Shown piece by piece: positions 7,878 through 15,738 of a stretch of DNA of 64,000 nucleotides (the first letter of the stretch is position 1; every line of letters starts with the position of its first letter). Location of the stretch: contig NZ_CP109190.1 in assembly GCF_041438805.1 (NCBI RefSeq), positions 8,866,001 through 8,930,000 on the forward strand, in the 5' to 3' direction. A model generated the notes under the pieces. The model was not told where the DNA came from. It worked only from the letters and a program-made list of their open reading frames with translations, and did no database searches. Made by a program: the position numbers and the translations under genes. This DNA comes from Streptomyces sp. NBC_01707. GTDB lineage: Bacteria; Actinomycetota; Actinomycetes; Streptomycetales; Streptomycetaceae.

Positions 7878-8756
7878 TCACGGCGCGGGAACGGTTGCCG
7901 GTCCCGGAACGGTGATGACGGGGCAGTGCGCCCGGTGCAGCAGACCATGAACCACCGAGCCGAGCCGCATGCCGGTGTATCCGCCCTGCCCTCGTCGGCC
8001 GACCACGACGGCCAGGGCGTCCTCGGAGGCGCGGGCAAGCTCTTCCACAGGGTGCCCCCGCGCCACCTCGTGGGTGACGTGCACGTCCGGGTACTCGGCG
8101 GACGGCCCGGCGACCGCTTCGGTGAGCAGCTTGAGCCGCTCCGGCTCCGCCGAAGCCGACTCCCTGAAAGAGATCATGGACGACGGCCGCACCAGCAGGG
8201 CACGGAGTTCGGCGCCACGCAGGGCGGCCTCCTCGAAGGCGAAAGCCACAGCTGCGTCCGACGCCGGGCTGCCGTCGACTCCGACGACCACGTGGGGCGG
8301 CTGCTGGGTGATGTGCTCGGGCTCGCGCACCACGACGACCGGACAGGGCGCCTGCGCACTGACCGGCACGGTCACCGAACCCGCGCTCAGGAATTCCGCG
8401 AGGCGGCCCAGCTCGCGCGTCCCCAGTACGATCATGCGGGCCTGCCGGCTGTGCCGGCAGAGCAGAGGGGCCGGCATTCCGTCCAGCAGCTCGGTGACCA
8501 CCTCGAGGTCCTCGTGCCGTTCGTGGATACGGGCTGCCGCCTGCGCGAGCGAGTCGTCTCCATGGGCGCGCAGGGCCAGATGCTGTGCGGTGCTGTCCAC
8601 ATGGTGGCCGTGGTGGGTCGGAGGGACCGCCAACAGGAGCCGTACGGTCAGTCCTCTGCGGTGGGCCTCGTCGGCCGCCCAGACCAGCGGCAGATGGAAC
8701 GGTCTGTTCAGGTCGACACCGACGAGCACTTCCGAGTGGTCCAGATTGCTGGTCAT
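7878..8756 (-). CDS. Universal stress protein, two UspA domains
   Basis: 292 residues, two UspA domains. The first (residues 8-145) opens with VLVGVDLN and has a degenerate nucleotide loop (GTRELGRLAEFLSAGSVTV). The second (residues 155-285) opens VVVGVDGSPASDAAVAFA and has the better loop (GRRGQGG, then LGSVVHGLL), so ATP binding probably rests on the second domain, the reverse of the USP at 6004. The start ATG overlaps the stop of the upstream USP gene in an ATGA, so the two are translationally coupled and share the promoter beyond 9667. Confidence 0.9.
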   Translation of the reverse strand: MTSNLDHSEVLVGVDLNRPFHLPLVWAADEAHRRGLTVRLLLAVPPTHHGHHVDSTAQHLALRAHGDDSLAQAAARIHERHEDLEVVTELLDGMPAPLLCRHSRQARMIVLGTRELGRLAEFLSAGSVTVPVSAQAPCPVVVVREPEHITQQPPHVVVGVDGSPASDAAVAFAFEEAALRGAELRALLVRPSSMISFRESASAEPERLKLLTEAVAGPSAEYPDVHVTHEVARGHPVEELARASEDALAVVVGRRGQGGYTGMRLGSVVHGLLHRAHCPVITVPGPATVPAP

Positions 8757-9667
8757 GACTTCTCCTGTTCCGGTTCTGCGGCCCCACGGGCACGCGGGAC
8801 GAGCAGGACCGGGCAGTGGGCATGGTGGAGCACGGCATGGGTGACCCGTGCCAGCGACGGCCCGAAGAGGCGGGGACCCCGCCCGCCGGCCATGACCAGC
8901 AGGTCCGCGTCGCGTGATGCCTCGACCAGCACACCGGCCGTCGAGTTGCCCTTCTCCACATCCGTCGTCACGGCCAGGCCGGGGAACTCCTCCCGGATCC
9001 GGTCGGCGACCGTCGAGATCTCGCTGGAGCGCCGATGGGCGATCTCGTCGACGTCATCCATCAGAGGAGTGACGAGGCCTACGTACTGGAATACGTTCCA
9101 GACGCTCAGCATGCGCAGGGAGGCTTTGCGCAGTTCGGCGGCCCGTGCCGCATGGCGGACACATTCCAGGTCCGCTGCGCCGCCCAGGGCGGCCAGTACG
9201 ACACCCGCCCGTGCGCGTTGCCCGTCGTCGCGGACCACGACGACGGGCACCTCGCCCTCCGCTGCCACCTGCAGTCCGACCGAGCCGAGCAGCAATGCGG
9301 AGAACCCGCCCAGTCCGCGGCTGCCGACAACGATGGTGCCATCCGTTCCGGCTGCCGAGCGCAGACCGGCCGCCGGCTTGCTCCGGCTGAGTTCGGTCGT
9401 GACCTCGACACCGGGGTAGTGCCGGGTGACTTCGGCTGCCGCCCTCTCCAGCAGCTCCCGTCCCGCCTTCCCGATCCGGTCCAGTGTCTCGACGGACAGG
9501 TGCGCGGCCCGGTTCTCGGTGTCCGTGCCGTGGACGATACGCAGCGGGCTTTCTCTTCGCGCCGCTTCAGCGGCCGCCCACAGGAGTGCGGAACCGGCAG
9601 CGGCCGAACCATCGGTGCCGACCACGACCACCCCGTGTCGCGGAGGGCCGGAAGCATTGCTCGTCAT
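8753..9667 (-). CDS. Universal stress protein, two UspA domains
   Basis: 304 residues. The first UspA domain (residues 12-150) opens VVVVGTDGSAAAGSALLWA and ends with the loop GSRGLGGFSALLLGSVGLQV, which satisfies G-x2-G-x9-G-S. The second (residues 160-300) has a partial loop (GGRGPRLFGPSLARVTH). Two adjacent ATGs (9670, 9667) follow an AGGAGGA; 9667 gives the better spacing. First gene of a coupled USP pair with the gene at 7878. A pair of box-like palindromes at 9729-9763 lies 62-96 bp upstream, in good promoter position for regulator binding. Confidence 0.9.
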   Translation of the reverse strand: MTSNASGPPRHGVVVVGTDGSAAAGSALLWAAAEAARRESPLRIVHGTDTENRAAHLSVETLDRIGKAGRELLERAAAEVTRHYPGVEVTTELSRSKPAAGLRSAAGTDGTIVVGSRGLGGFSALLLGSVGLQVAAEGEVPVVVVRDDGQRARAGVVLAALGGAADLECVRHAARAAELRKASLRMLSVWNVFQYVGLVTPLMDDVDEIAHRRSSEISTVADRIREEFPGLAVTTDVEKGNSTAGVLVEASRDADLLVMAGGRGPRLFGPSLARVTHAVLHHAHCPVLLVPRARGAAEPEQEKS

Positions 9668-9728
9668 CATTCCTCCTTGCCACGTCGGGGCATCCTTCAC
9701 GTTGCCACCACGGCCTTGCGCCGGACGA

Positions 9729-9763
9729 GGGCCGGAGGGGCCCGCGTGCGGGCCGAAGGTCCC
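9729..9763. promoter_or_regulatory. Paired DevR/OsdR-like boxes upstream of the USP pair
   Basis: GGGCCGGAGGGGCC (9729-9742) and GGGCCGAAGGTCCC (9750-9763) start 21 bp apart, each one base from the window consensus outside the two central positions. Confidence 0.55.
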
Positions 9764-9804
9764 CTGACAGCTGTGCGGCGCGCAGGCAGTACCGGGCGCG
9801 CTGC

Positions 9805-10418
9805 TCAGCCGTCCGTTTCCGTGCCGGACAGAGGCACCCGCCAGACGATCCTGGTTCCTCCCCCGGGCGGGGTGTCCTGACGGAACACACCTCCCAGTGC
9901 GAGGGCTCGCTCTTGCATGTTGTGCAGTCCACTTCGCGCAGCTCCTGGCGGGACGCCCACGCCGTCGTCGGTGACGGTCAGTGTCACCATGCCTGCGGCC
10001 GCCTCGACGTGCACGTCGACGTTGCGAGCGGCGGCATGACGGGCGGTGTTGCTCAGCGCTTCCTCCAGGACCGCGATGAGAGGGCCGGACACCGCTGATG
10101 GCACCTCGGCGTCGATGGAACCGTCCACCCGCAGTGTGGGTCTGAAGCCCAGCGAGGGCGCCGCGGCCTCGATGGCCGCGGTCACCCTCCCAGCGCGCCG
10201 TACCTGGCGTCCACCAGCTCGACGGCAGCCTCCACGATTCCGCGTAGTACCTGGGCCAGGTCCAGTTCCCTCCCGACCGAGAGAACCGCCTCGAGAAGAC
10301 TGTGCAGGCTGTCCCGCGTTCCGCGTACGGCGCTGATGCGGATCTCCAGCTCGCGGAGAAGCTCGTCCAGAGGGAACAGCGCGAGGCCCTCGGCACCCGC
10401 CGCATGCTCTTCGCTCAC
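9805..10418 (-). pseudogene. Sensor histidine kinase remnant with internal deletion (OsdK/DevS-like)
   Basis: Two pieces of one kinase gene in different frames. From the GTG at 10418 the N-terminus reads to a TGA at 10182-10184, ending AAVELVDARYGALGG. It matches residues about 45-76 of the intact kinase at 55248 (IVEAAVVVVDAEYGALG). From about 10187 another frame continues with the HATPase_c end: an N-box EALSNTARHA, D-box TDDGVGVPPG and the terminal GGTRIVWRVPL. Almost all of both GAF domains and the whole phospho-accepting His region are absent, about 370 codons by comparison with the intact paralogue. The piece cannot autophosphorylate. It was probably the partner of the response regulator at 3842. 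The promoter region still carries a box pair (10544-10578). Confidence 0.88.
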
Positions 10419-10543
10419 CGCGACACCATCCCCTCCGGTCCGGTTGGCGCCCACCTCGCACGATAGGGCTCCGGAAGGGATCGGGCCCGCGTCGTCGTGG
10501 CCGTCCGCGGGGCCTGCGGAACACCGTGGCCGGACCCGGGAAT

Positions 10544-10578
10544 GGGCTGAGCGGGGTGTGCACCGGGCCGGTCGGCCC
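10544..10578. promoter_or_regulatory. DevR/OsdR-like box pair, kinase remnant / HTH-PNPOx promoter region
   Basis: A perfect box GGGCCGGTCGGCCC at 10565-10578 is identical to 7105-7118. A degenerate half-conserved copy, GGGCTGAGCGGGGT, lies at 10544-10557, again 21 bp away. Confidence 0.55.
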
Positions 10579-10639
10579 GTGCGGTCTGCGTCGTTCCGGC
10601 ACAGGATTGATGCTGAGGCCGATCTGCGCGAATGCGCGG

Positions 10640-10683
10640 ACAGTGATCGCACCGACCAGCAACAGTGATTGCACCGACCAGCA
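10640..10683 (+). repeat. 22-bp tandem duplication before the HTH-PNPOx gene
   Basis: Two adjacent 22-bp units (10640-10661 and 10662-10683) differ at one base (CAGTGATCGCACC versus CAGTGATTGCACC). They end 16 bp before the start codon, so they lie in the 5' leader or over the promoter. Confidence 0.85.
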
Positions 10684-10699
10684 GAGGGATGTGCGCAGC

Positions 10700-11413
10700 A
10701 TGTCGGAGGAAGAACCCCGGGGCCCCTCGCCCGAGGAACGCGCGACGACGCCGGGTGACGTGGGCAGACGCATTGCGGCACGTCGCGAAGAGCTGGGGCT
10801 GACCAGGCAGGAGGTGGCCGACAGGTCCGGTTCGGCCGCCACCTACATTCAGTACCTCGAGGAACAGCCGGCCATGCCCAGCATGAGTTTCATGCTGCGG
10901 CTGGCCAATGCTCTGGACACGACCGTTTCCGAGCTCACCGGCAGCAGCATGGATCTTCCGCCCGGTACCGGCCGTGCGGGTCGCCACTCGCGACTCATCG
11001 AGCTGAGCGCTGACGAGTGCCGTGCGCTGCTGTCCACCCACGGGGTGGGGCGAATCTCTGTCTCCACGACGGACGGGCCGACCGTTGTCCCGGTGAACTA
11101 CGTGGTCGTCGACAGCCTTCTGGCCTTCCGGACGGCAGCCGGTGCCACGCCTGCCGGCGCGGCGGGCCACGTGGTCGCCTTCGAGGTCGACCACATCGAC
11201 GACGCGCTGAGTCAGGGGTGGAGTGTTCTGGCCATCGGCACGGCGTCGACGGTGGACGACCCGAACGTCGTACAGCACCTGAACGAGGTGGCGTACACGG
11301 CCCCGTGGGCGGACGGACCGCGCGACCTGTGGCTGACCATCGCCCCCACTCGGCTCACCGGTCGGCGCGTCCAGGTATGTCAGAGCCCCACCCCGCCTTC
11401 GCCTTCCGGCTGA
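10700..11413 (+). CDS. XRE-type HTH protein fused to a PNPOx-like flavin-binding domain
   Basis: 237 residues. Residues 12-75 are an XRE/Cro helix-turn-helix (VGRRIAARREELGLTRQEVA, then SAATYIQYLEEQ). Residues 98-225 are a pyridoxamine-5'-phosphate-oxidase-type split barrel (LSTHGVGRISVSTTDGPTVV, PVNYVVVDSLLAFRT, VAFEVDHIDD) that usually binds FMN, F420 or heme. It is probably a redox-responsive DNA-binding protein or reductase. ATG 10700 was chosen because it begins the conserved protein, although its AGAGGGAT lies some distance upstream; GTG 10691 is the alternative. A box pair and a 22-bp tandem repeat precede it, and the kinase remnant is divergent. Confidence 0.85.
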   Translation: MSEEEPRGPSPEERATTPGDVGRRIAARREELGLTRQEVADRSGSAATYIQYLEEQPAMPSMSFMLRLANALDTTVSELTGSSMDLPPGTGRAGRHSRLIELSADECRALLSTHGVGRISVSTTDGPTVVPVNYVVVDSLLAFRTAAGATPAGAAGHVVAFEVDHIDDALSQGWSVLAIGTASTVDDPNVVQHLNEVAYTAPWADGPRDLWLTIAPTRLTGRRVQVCQSPTPPSPSG

Positions 11414-11435
11414 TCCTCGGCGCATGCGGCAGGGA

Positions 11436-11469
11436 GTGGGAGCCGCGCCGCCGTCTGCGCAGCTCCCAC
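11436..11469. terminator. Hairpin between convergent HTH-PNPOx and protease genes
   Basis: GTGGGAGC (11436-11443) pairs with GCTCCCAC (11462-11469), with a possible inner GCGC/GCGC stem. It lies between the two stop codons and can serve both genes. Confidence 0.6.
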
Positions 11470-11477
11470 CCGGCCTG

Positions 11478-14400
11478 CTACTTCCGCACGCCGACCGCGC
11501 GGATGATCTCCTGCTTGACCGAGCCGCCCTTGTCGTCCGAGGCCGAGGACCGCACGGACATGTACTGGGCGTCGTTCGGCACCCGGACCGAGCCGGCCCA
11601 CGTGGCGGACTTGCCGCGCACGCCGTCGAGTTCGACGGACTTCCATGTCGCGCCGTCGTCGAAGGAGACCTCCAGCGTGGAGCCGGTGATCCGCCCGGTG
11701 TCCGGCGCGCCCTTGACGTACTCGGAGAAGATCCCGAGATCCAGCCGCCTCCCGGCCCGCACATCACCGTGCAGGTCGGTGTCGACGTCGAACCCGAGGT
11801 TGAGCATGGGCAGGAACGTCCAGTGGTCGGTCGGTGTGGCGGACGACTTGAAGGTCCACTCGGAGTGGCCCTTCGTGGCGAGCCGCCAGACGTCCGGGTC
11901 CAGGGTGGTGTCCGTGACCACCTTGAAGTCCTGTTCGGTGGGCTTGACGTTCCGGGCGTACGCGCCCGAGCTGGTCTTGCGGTCGACCCGCACCCCGTCC
12001 ACGTACACCTCGGTGAACTGGGTCATCGAGGTCTCGTTCCACACATCGCCGAAGCCGGTGTGGTCCGGTCCCGAGTCACCCCAGCCAGGTGTGTTGAACC
12101 GCAGGTTGTTGCCGAGGCGCTGCTGGCCCCAGCCGAGGCCGGTGCCCAGCCACGGGTGCCAGACCGGCTTGAACCAGTCGGTCGCGGAGCGCGTGCCGCC
12201 GCGGTGGTGCACGACGCCGGTGCGCTGCTCGATGGCGCCCGGGCCGTTCGACATGGAGACGTGCCATCCGTTGTCGGGGCCGGCACTGATGTAGTCGGTG
12301 CGCTCCACGGGGAACTTGATCTTCTCCTGGAAGCCAATGCCGATCGGGAAGGTATCGGTGATCGAGTAGCGGAACTCGCCACCGTCCGCGGCCTTCGTCG
12401 CGTGGAACTTGTTGTCCACGACGGCCAGTTCACTCTTGCCCGGGCGGTACGTCAGGTCGGTGGGGATCGCCCCCGGGTAACCCTTGGTGAGGTCGTACAC
12501 GTACGGCGTGTTCTCGGTGCCGGTCAGTTCGACACTCCGGTGGAGCCGCGCAGTCTCGACGAGCCGCGCTCCGTCCGCCGCGTTCACCGTCGCGATGTAC
12601 AGCGGACGTGTCGCCCCGTCGGCCCCGGAGAACGTGGCCGACAGGCGCCCCGGCGCCTCATCGGTGACGAACAGGGCCTTCGCGCCCGCGTCCTGCGCGT
12701 TCTGAGCCAGCTCGGCGGGGGTGATCGCGGCCGTGCGGCGTACGACGACCGCCTTGCCCGTCACGTCCTTGCCGGCGTAGTCGGCAGTGCTGCCGGTGCC
12801 GGCGTCCACCAGGGACATCCGCTTGCGTCCGGTGAACAGGTCCGATCCGCTCTGGACGACCGCCTCGCCGAGCCGAGTGCCGCCTGCCTCGACATCCAGC
12901 CGCGGCTTGCCGAGCCGCCACACGGTCCGGTACTCGAAGGTGCCCGTGGCGGGTTTGCGGGTCGGCGCCGCGAAGATGCTGTCGTACTTCAGCGGAACCA
13001 GCACGGCTCCGGTGTAGGACGCGCCGTTGGCCGAACGGTTGAACTTCATGTTCAGCTGGCGGGTCTCAGTCCGCTGATCCACCTGAGCCCGGATCTCGCG
13101 CAACGTCCGCCCGTCGAGGGTGACTTCACGGTCGCGGTCCAAGGTGACCTCGGGCTCGGCGAGAAAACCGAGACCCAGCGAGTCCTTGCCCTTGCTGCCG
13201 TGTACGTCGAGGAAGCTGGACAGGGTGTATGTGCCGGGCTGCAGGCGCAGCTGCAGCGTGCCGGAGTCGTTGACCGCGGCAGGGAAGGGATCCGCGCCCT
13301 GAGCCAGCTTCTGCACGGCCAGGTTGGCGGCGGTGGCCGCGCCGTCGCGGTCCTTGACGTGGACGGTGAGGGTGTAGCGCTCCTCCTCCTTGTTCAGACC
13401 GAAGGCCGTGTGCGCGACGACCGTGTCACCGTCCCTGGCGACGATCCGGCCCGATGTGACGCCGACGGCTGCTGCGGTGCCGTCACCGGTGACCGTGGTC
13501 TGCGCGGTGCCGTGCGCGGGCACGGTGAGGGTGGAGTCGGCGAGGGCGACCACACCGGCGGGAGCGCCCTCTGCGGACAGCCCCAGGGTGACCGGCCGGT
13601 CCGAGGAGTTGCTGTACGTCAGCGTCCTGGTGACCGGCTTGTTCCCCTCGTACGGCCAGCTGACGAAGCCCAGGTCTGCGCTGCCGGTCGCGGTGATCTG
13701 CGCGGAGACGGCGGCCGGGACGTCGACGCGGCCCGCGCCCACCTCGTACGACGTGCCGTCGATCTGCTTGGACGTGCTCATCAGGCCGTCCTTGAGCTGC
13801 TGCCCCGTCCAGTCCGGATGCTTCTGGGCGAGCAGCGCCGCCACGCCCGCGACATGCGGGGTCGCCATCGACGTACCGCTCATCGACGTGTACGGGCCGC
13901 TGCCCGTGACGAGTTGAGAGCGGGCCGCGAGGATGTTCACGCCCGGCGCCGACAGGTCGGGCTTGAGCGCGTTGTCGCCGAGGCGCGGACCCTGGCTGGA
14001 GAAGTACGCACGCTTGTCGGCGGAGTCGACCGCGCCGATCGTGAGTGCGGAGTCGGCGGCGCCGGGGGAGCCGATGGTGCCGGGGCCGCCCGCGTTGCCC
14101 GCGGCGATCACGAACAGGGCGCCCGTGTCCTTGGAGAGGGTGTTCACCGCCTGGGCCATCGGGTCGGTGCCGTCGCTGCCCTCCGACGAGCCGAGGCTCA
14201 TCGAGACGATTCTGGCGTGGACGTCCTTGGCCGCCCACTCCATCCCGGCGATGATCTGCGACTCGGTGCCGGACCCCTGGTCGCTGAGGACCTTGCCGAC
14301 GGCGAGCGTGCTGTCCGGCGCGACGCCCTTCTCCTTGCCGTCGGACGCCGCACCGCTGCCGCCGACGGTGGAGGAGACGTGCGTGCCGTGCCCGTTCCGG

Positions 14401-15212
14401 TCGGCGACCTCCTGGCCCTCGATGAAGCTCTTGGTCTCGCTCACCCGGTCCTTGAGATCGGGGTGGGTCAGATCCACACCGGTATCGAGGACGGCGACCT
14501 TGACGCCCTTTCCGGTCAGCCCCGCCTCCCAGGCCGCGGGGGTGCCGATCTGGGCGTTGCTGGTCTCCATGGCGGCGTCGACCCGGGCGTCCAGCCAGAT
14601 CTTCTCGACGCCGCCCGCCAGGCGCACGCTGCCCGGAGCCGCGCCGCGCGCCTTGGAAGTGACGTCCGGCGCGACCGAACGCCAGAACTCACCGGACGTC
14701 GAGGCCTCCAGCGCCGCACCGCCCACGCTCGGCAGTCCACGGACCTGGCGGGCCCCGTGGGGCGTCGTCGCGCTCCGGGCGTTCTTCGTGTACGTCACGA
14801 TGAGCGGCAGCCCGTCGGAGGACGGGTCACCCAGCCCCTGCTCGAGCAGAGCGGTGACGTCGAAGAGCTCGGCGTCGAGGACGCCCGCCTGGAGGTAGGG
14901 CCTGGCCTCGTCGGGTATGACAGTGATCCGGCCGTCGGAAATCTCGCTTCGGACCGCTCCGGTAGCGCCTTCGGGCCGCTCGACGGCGACCGACTTCTGC
15001 CCGGCTCCGAGGTCGGTCACGGTCACCTGGTCACCGGTGATGAGGGTGACGGTTCGCGCGGTGGTGGGTGCGTGCACGGTCGACGCGGCACGATCGGTGT
15101 CCGACGCCGTCCCCGTTGTCCCGGCTGCGACGGCCTGCCCGGCCGGCAGCAGTACGAGCGACAGCCCGGCTGCCAGCAGCCGAGACCTCCGCCTCGCGGA
15201 TGCTCTGGTCAT
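11478..15212 (-). CDS. Secreted subtilisin-like serine protease (peptidase S8)
   Basis: 1244 residues. A signal peptide (residues 1-30, RRRSRLLAAGLSLVLLPAG, with AVAA cleavage) is followed by a propeptide to about 210. The S8 catalytic domain spans about 215-510: Asp243 (VAVLDTGVDLTHPD), His275 (NGHGTHVSS), oxyanion Asn373 (AAGNAGGPG) and Ser448 (SGTSMATPHVAG). The remaining 700 residues are beta-rich extracellular modules, including a PA-like insert near residues 820-860 (VVVRRTAAITPAELAQNA). ATG 15212 has GGAGGAG 8 nt upstream. It is an extracellular protease of the very large Streptomyces type, probably for nutrient scavenging or processing of secreted proteins. It stands as a single gene. 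The minus-strand codon pattern is clean throughout; long open frames on the opposite strand are shadows. Confidence 0.95.
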   Translation of the reverse strand: MTRASARRRSRLLAAGLSLVLLPAGQAVAAGTTGTASDTDRAASTVHAPTTARTVTLITGDQVTVTDLGAGQKSVAVERPEGATGAVRSEISDGRITVIPDEARPYLQAGVLDAELFDVTALLEQGLGDPSSDGLPLIVTYTKNARSATTPHGARQVRGLPSVGGAALEASTSGEFWRSVAPDVTSKARGAAPGSVRLAGGVEKIWLDARVDAAMETSNAQIGTPAAWEAGLTGKGVKVAVLDTGVDLTHPDLKDRVSETKSFIEGQEVADRNGHGTHVSSTVGGSGAASDGKEKGVAPDSTLAVGKVLSDQGSGTESQIIAGMEWAAKDVHARIVSMSLGSSEGSDGTDPMAQAVNTLSKDTGALFVIAAGNAGGPGTIGSPGAADSALTIGAVDSADKRAYFSSQGPRLGDNALKPDLSAPGVNILAARSQLVTGSGPYTSMSGTSMATPHVAGVAALLAQKHPDWTGQQLKDGLMSTSKQIDGTSYEVGAGRVDVPAAVSAQITATGSADLGFVSWPYEGNKPVTRTLTYSNSSDRPVTLGLSAEGAPAGVVALADSTLTVPAHGTAQTTVTGDGTAAAVGVTSGRIVARDGDTVVAHTAFGLNKEEERYTLTVHVKDRDGAATAANLAVQKLAQGADPFPAAVNDSGTLQLRLQPGTYTLSSFLDVHGSKGKDSLGLGFLAEPEVTLDRDREVTLDGRTLREIRAQVDQRTETRQLNMKFNRSANGASYTGAVLVPLKYDSIFAAPTRKPATGTFEYRTVWRLGKPRLDVEAGGTRLGEAVVQSGSDLFTGRKRMSLVDAGTGSTADYAGKDVTGKAVVVRRTAAITPAELAQNAQDAGAKALFVTDEAPGRLSATFSGADGATRPLYIATVNAADGARLVETARLHRSVELTGTENTPYVYDLTKGYPGAIPTDLTYRPGKSELAVVDNKFHATKAADGGEFRYSITDTFPIGIGFQEKIKFPVERTDYISAGPDNGWHVSMSNGPGAIEQRTGVVHHRGGTRSATDWFKPVWHPWLGTGLGWGQQRLGNNLRFNTPGWGDSGPDHTGFGDVWNETSMTQFTEVYVDGVRVDRKTSSGAYARNVKPTEQDFKVVTDTTLDPDVWRLATKGHSEWTFKSSATPTDHWTFLPMLNLGFDVDTDLHGDVRAGRRLDLGIFSEYVKGAPDTGRITGSTLEVSFDDGATWKSVELDGVRGKSATWAGSVRVPNDAQYMSVRSSASDDKGGSVKQEIIRAVGVRK

Positions 15213-15437
15213 GGATGTCTCTCCTCCGCGCACCCGGCGAATCGGTGGTTCCGGGTGCTGCGAAGAGTTTCCGGTCCGGACACCTGCTTGTGGCCGTTCA
15301 GATCTGGCGGTTACACGCCTTGGCGGTAACACGTCATCAAATGTGGCTCCAGGGAGCGGGTTACGCCCAGCCGTGGTGCCAGGTGTACCGGCCGAGCCGG
15401 ATGCGGGTGGACGCCCCTGCCCGGACCGTCAGCCGCG
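15213..15437. other. Protease promoter region
   Basis: Contains the start-proximal leader of the protease gene. No gene is seen. The first crotonase fragment begins at its right-hand end. Confidence 0.4.
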
Positions 15438-15600
15438 GCGCCGCGGCTACGCGCAGGCCGGTGGCCGTGAAATCGTCCCCGCCTGCGGCATGCTCGTCGC
15501 CGCGGACAGCTCCCGGTTCGGGATCCCCGAGGTCAAGCGCGGCCTCGTCGCCGCCGCCGGCGGGCTCTTGCGGCTGCCGCAGCGCAGCTCGTACGCCATG
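15438..15600 (+). pseudogene. Enoyl-CoA hydratase (crotonase) fragment, middle part
   Basis: A plus-strand frame reads RGYAQAGGREIVPACGMLVA and then RFGIPEVKRGLVAAAGGLLR, the substrate-pocket and oxyanion-hole region of crotonases (typically GYAxAGGxE and ARFGxPEVxxGL). There is no start, ribosome-binding site or C-terminus, so it is a relic. Its N-terminal counterpart lies inverted next to it at 15601-15690. Confidence 0.7.
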
Positions 15601-15690
15601 GCCGTCTCGTCGGCGATGTGGCGGGTGCAGCCGTTGCGGGCTTCGGGGCGGTTGAGCGTCACCCTCGCGACGGGCCCGTGGACGACTGAT
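15601..15690 (-). pseudogene. Enoyl-CoA hydratase N-terminal fragment, inverted
   Basis: The minus strand reads VVHGPVARVTLNRPEARNG, the first beta strands of a crotonase (typically GPVxxITLNRPEARNA). It faces the plus-strand fragment at 15438-15600, so the parts of what was probably one gene are now in opposite orientation. Confidence 0.6.
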
Positions 15691-15738
15691 CGTAGGGGCC
15701 TTGCTCCTCCGGCATGGCGCGCAGCCTTCCCAGTGACG

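Noticed and set aside
8753..10405. 550-codon frame joining a USP with upstream sequence
   Set aside because: The region before residue 245 runs through the intergenic boxes and antisense or alternate frame of the kinase remnant. The USP starts at 9667 behind an AGGAGG.
11424..15329. 1301-codon open frame on the plus strand
   Set aside because: Lies antisense to the S8 protease gene. The protease strand has a signal peptide, catalytic triad and ribosome-binding site; the antisense product is low-complexity Arg/Gly/Val-rich sequence expected from the complement of high-GC codons.
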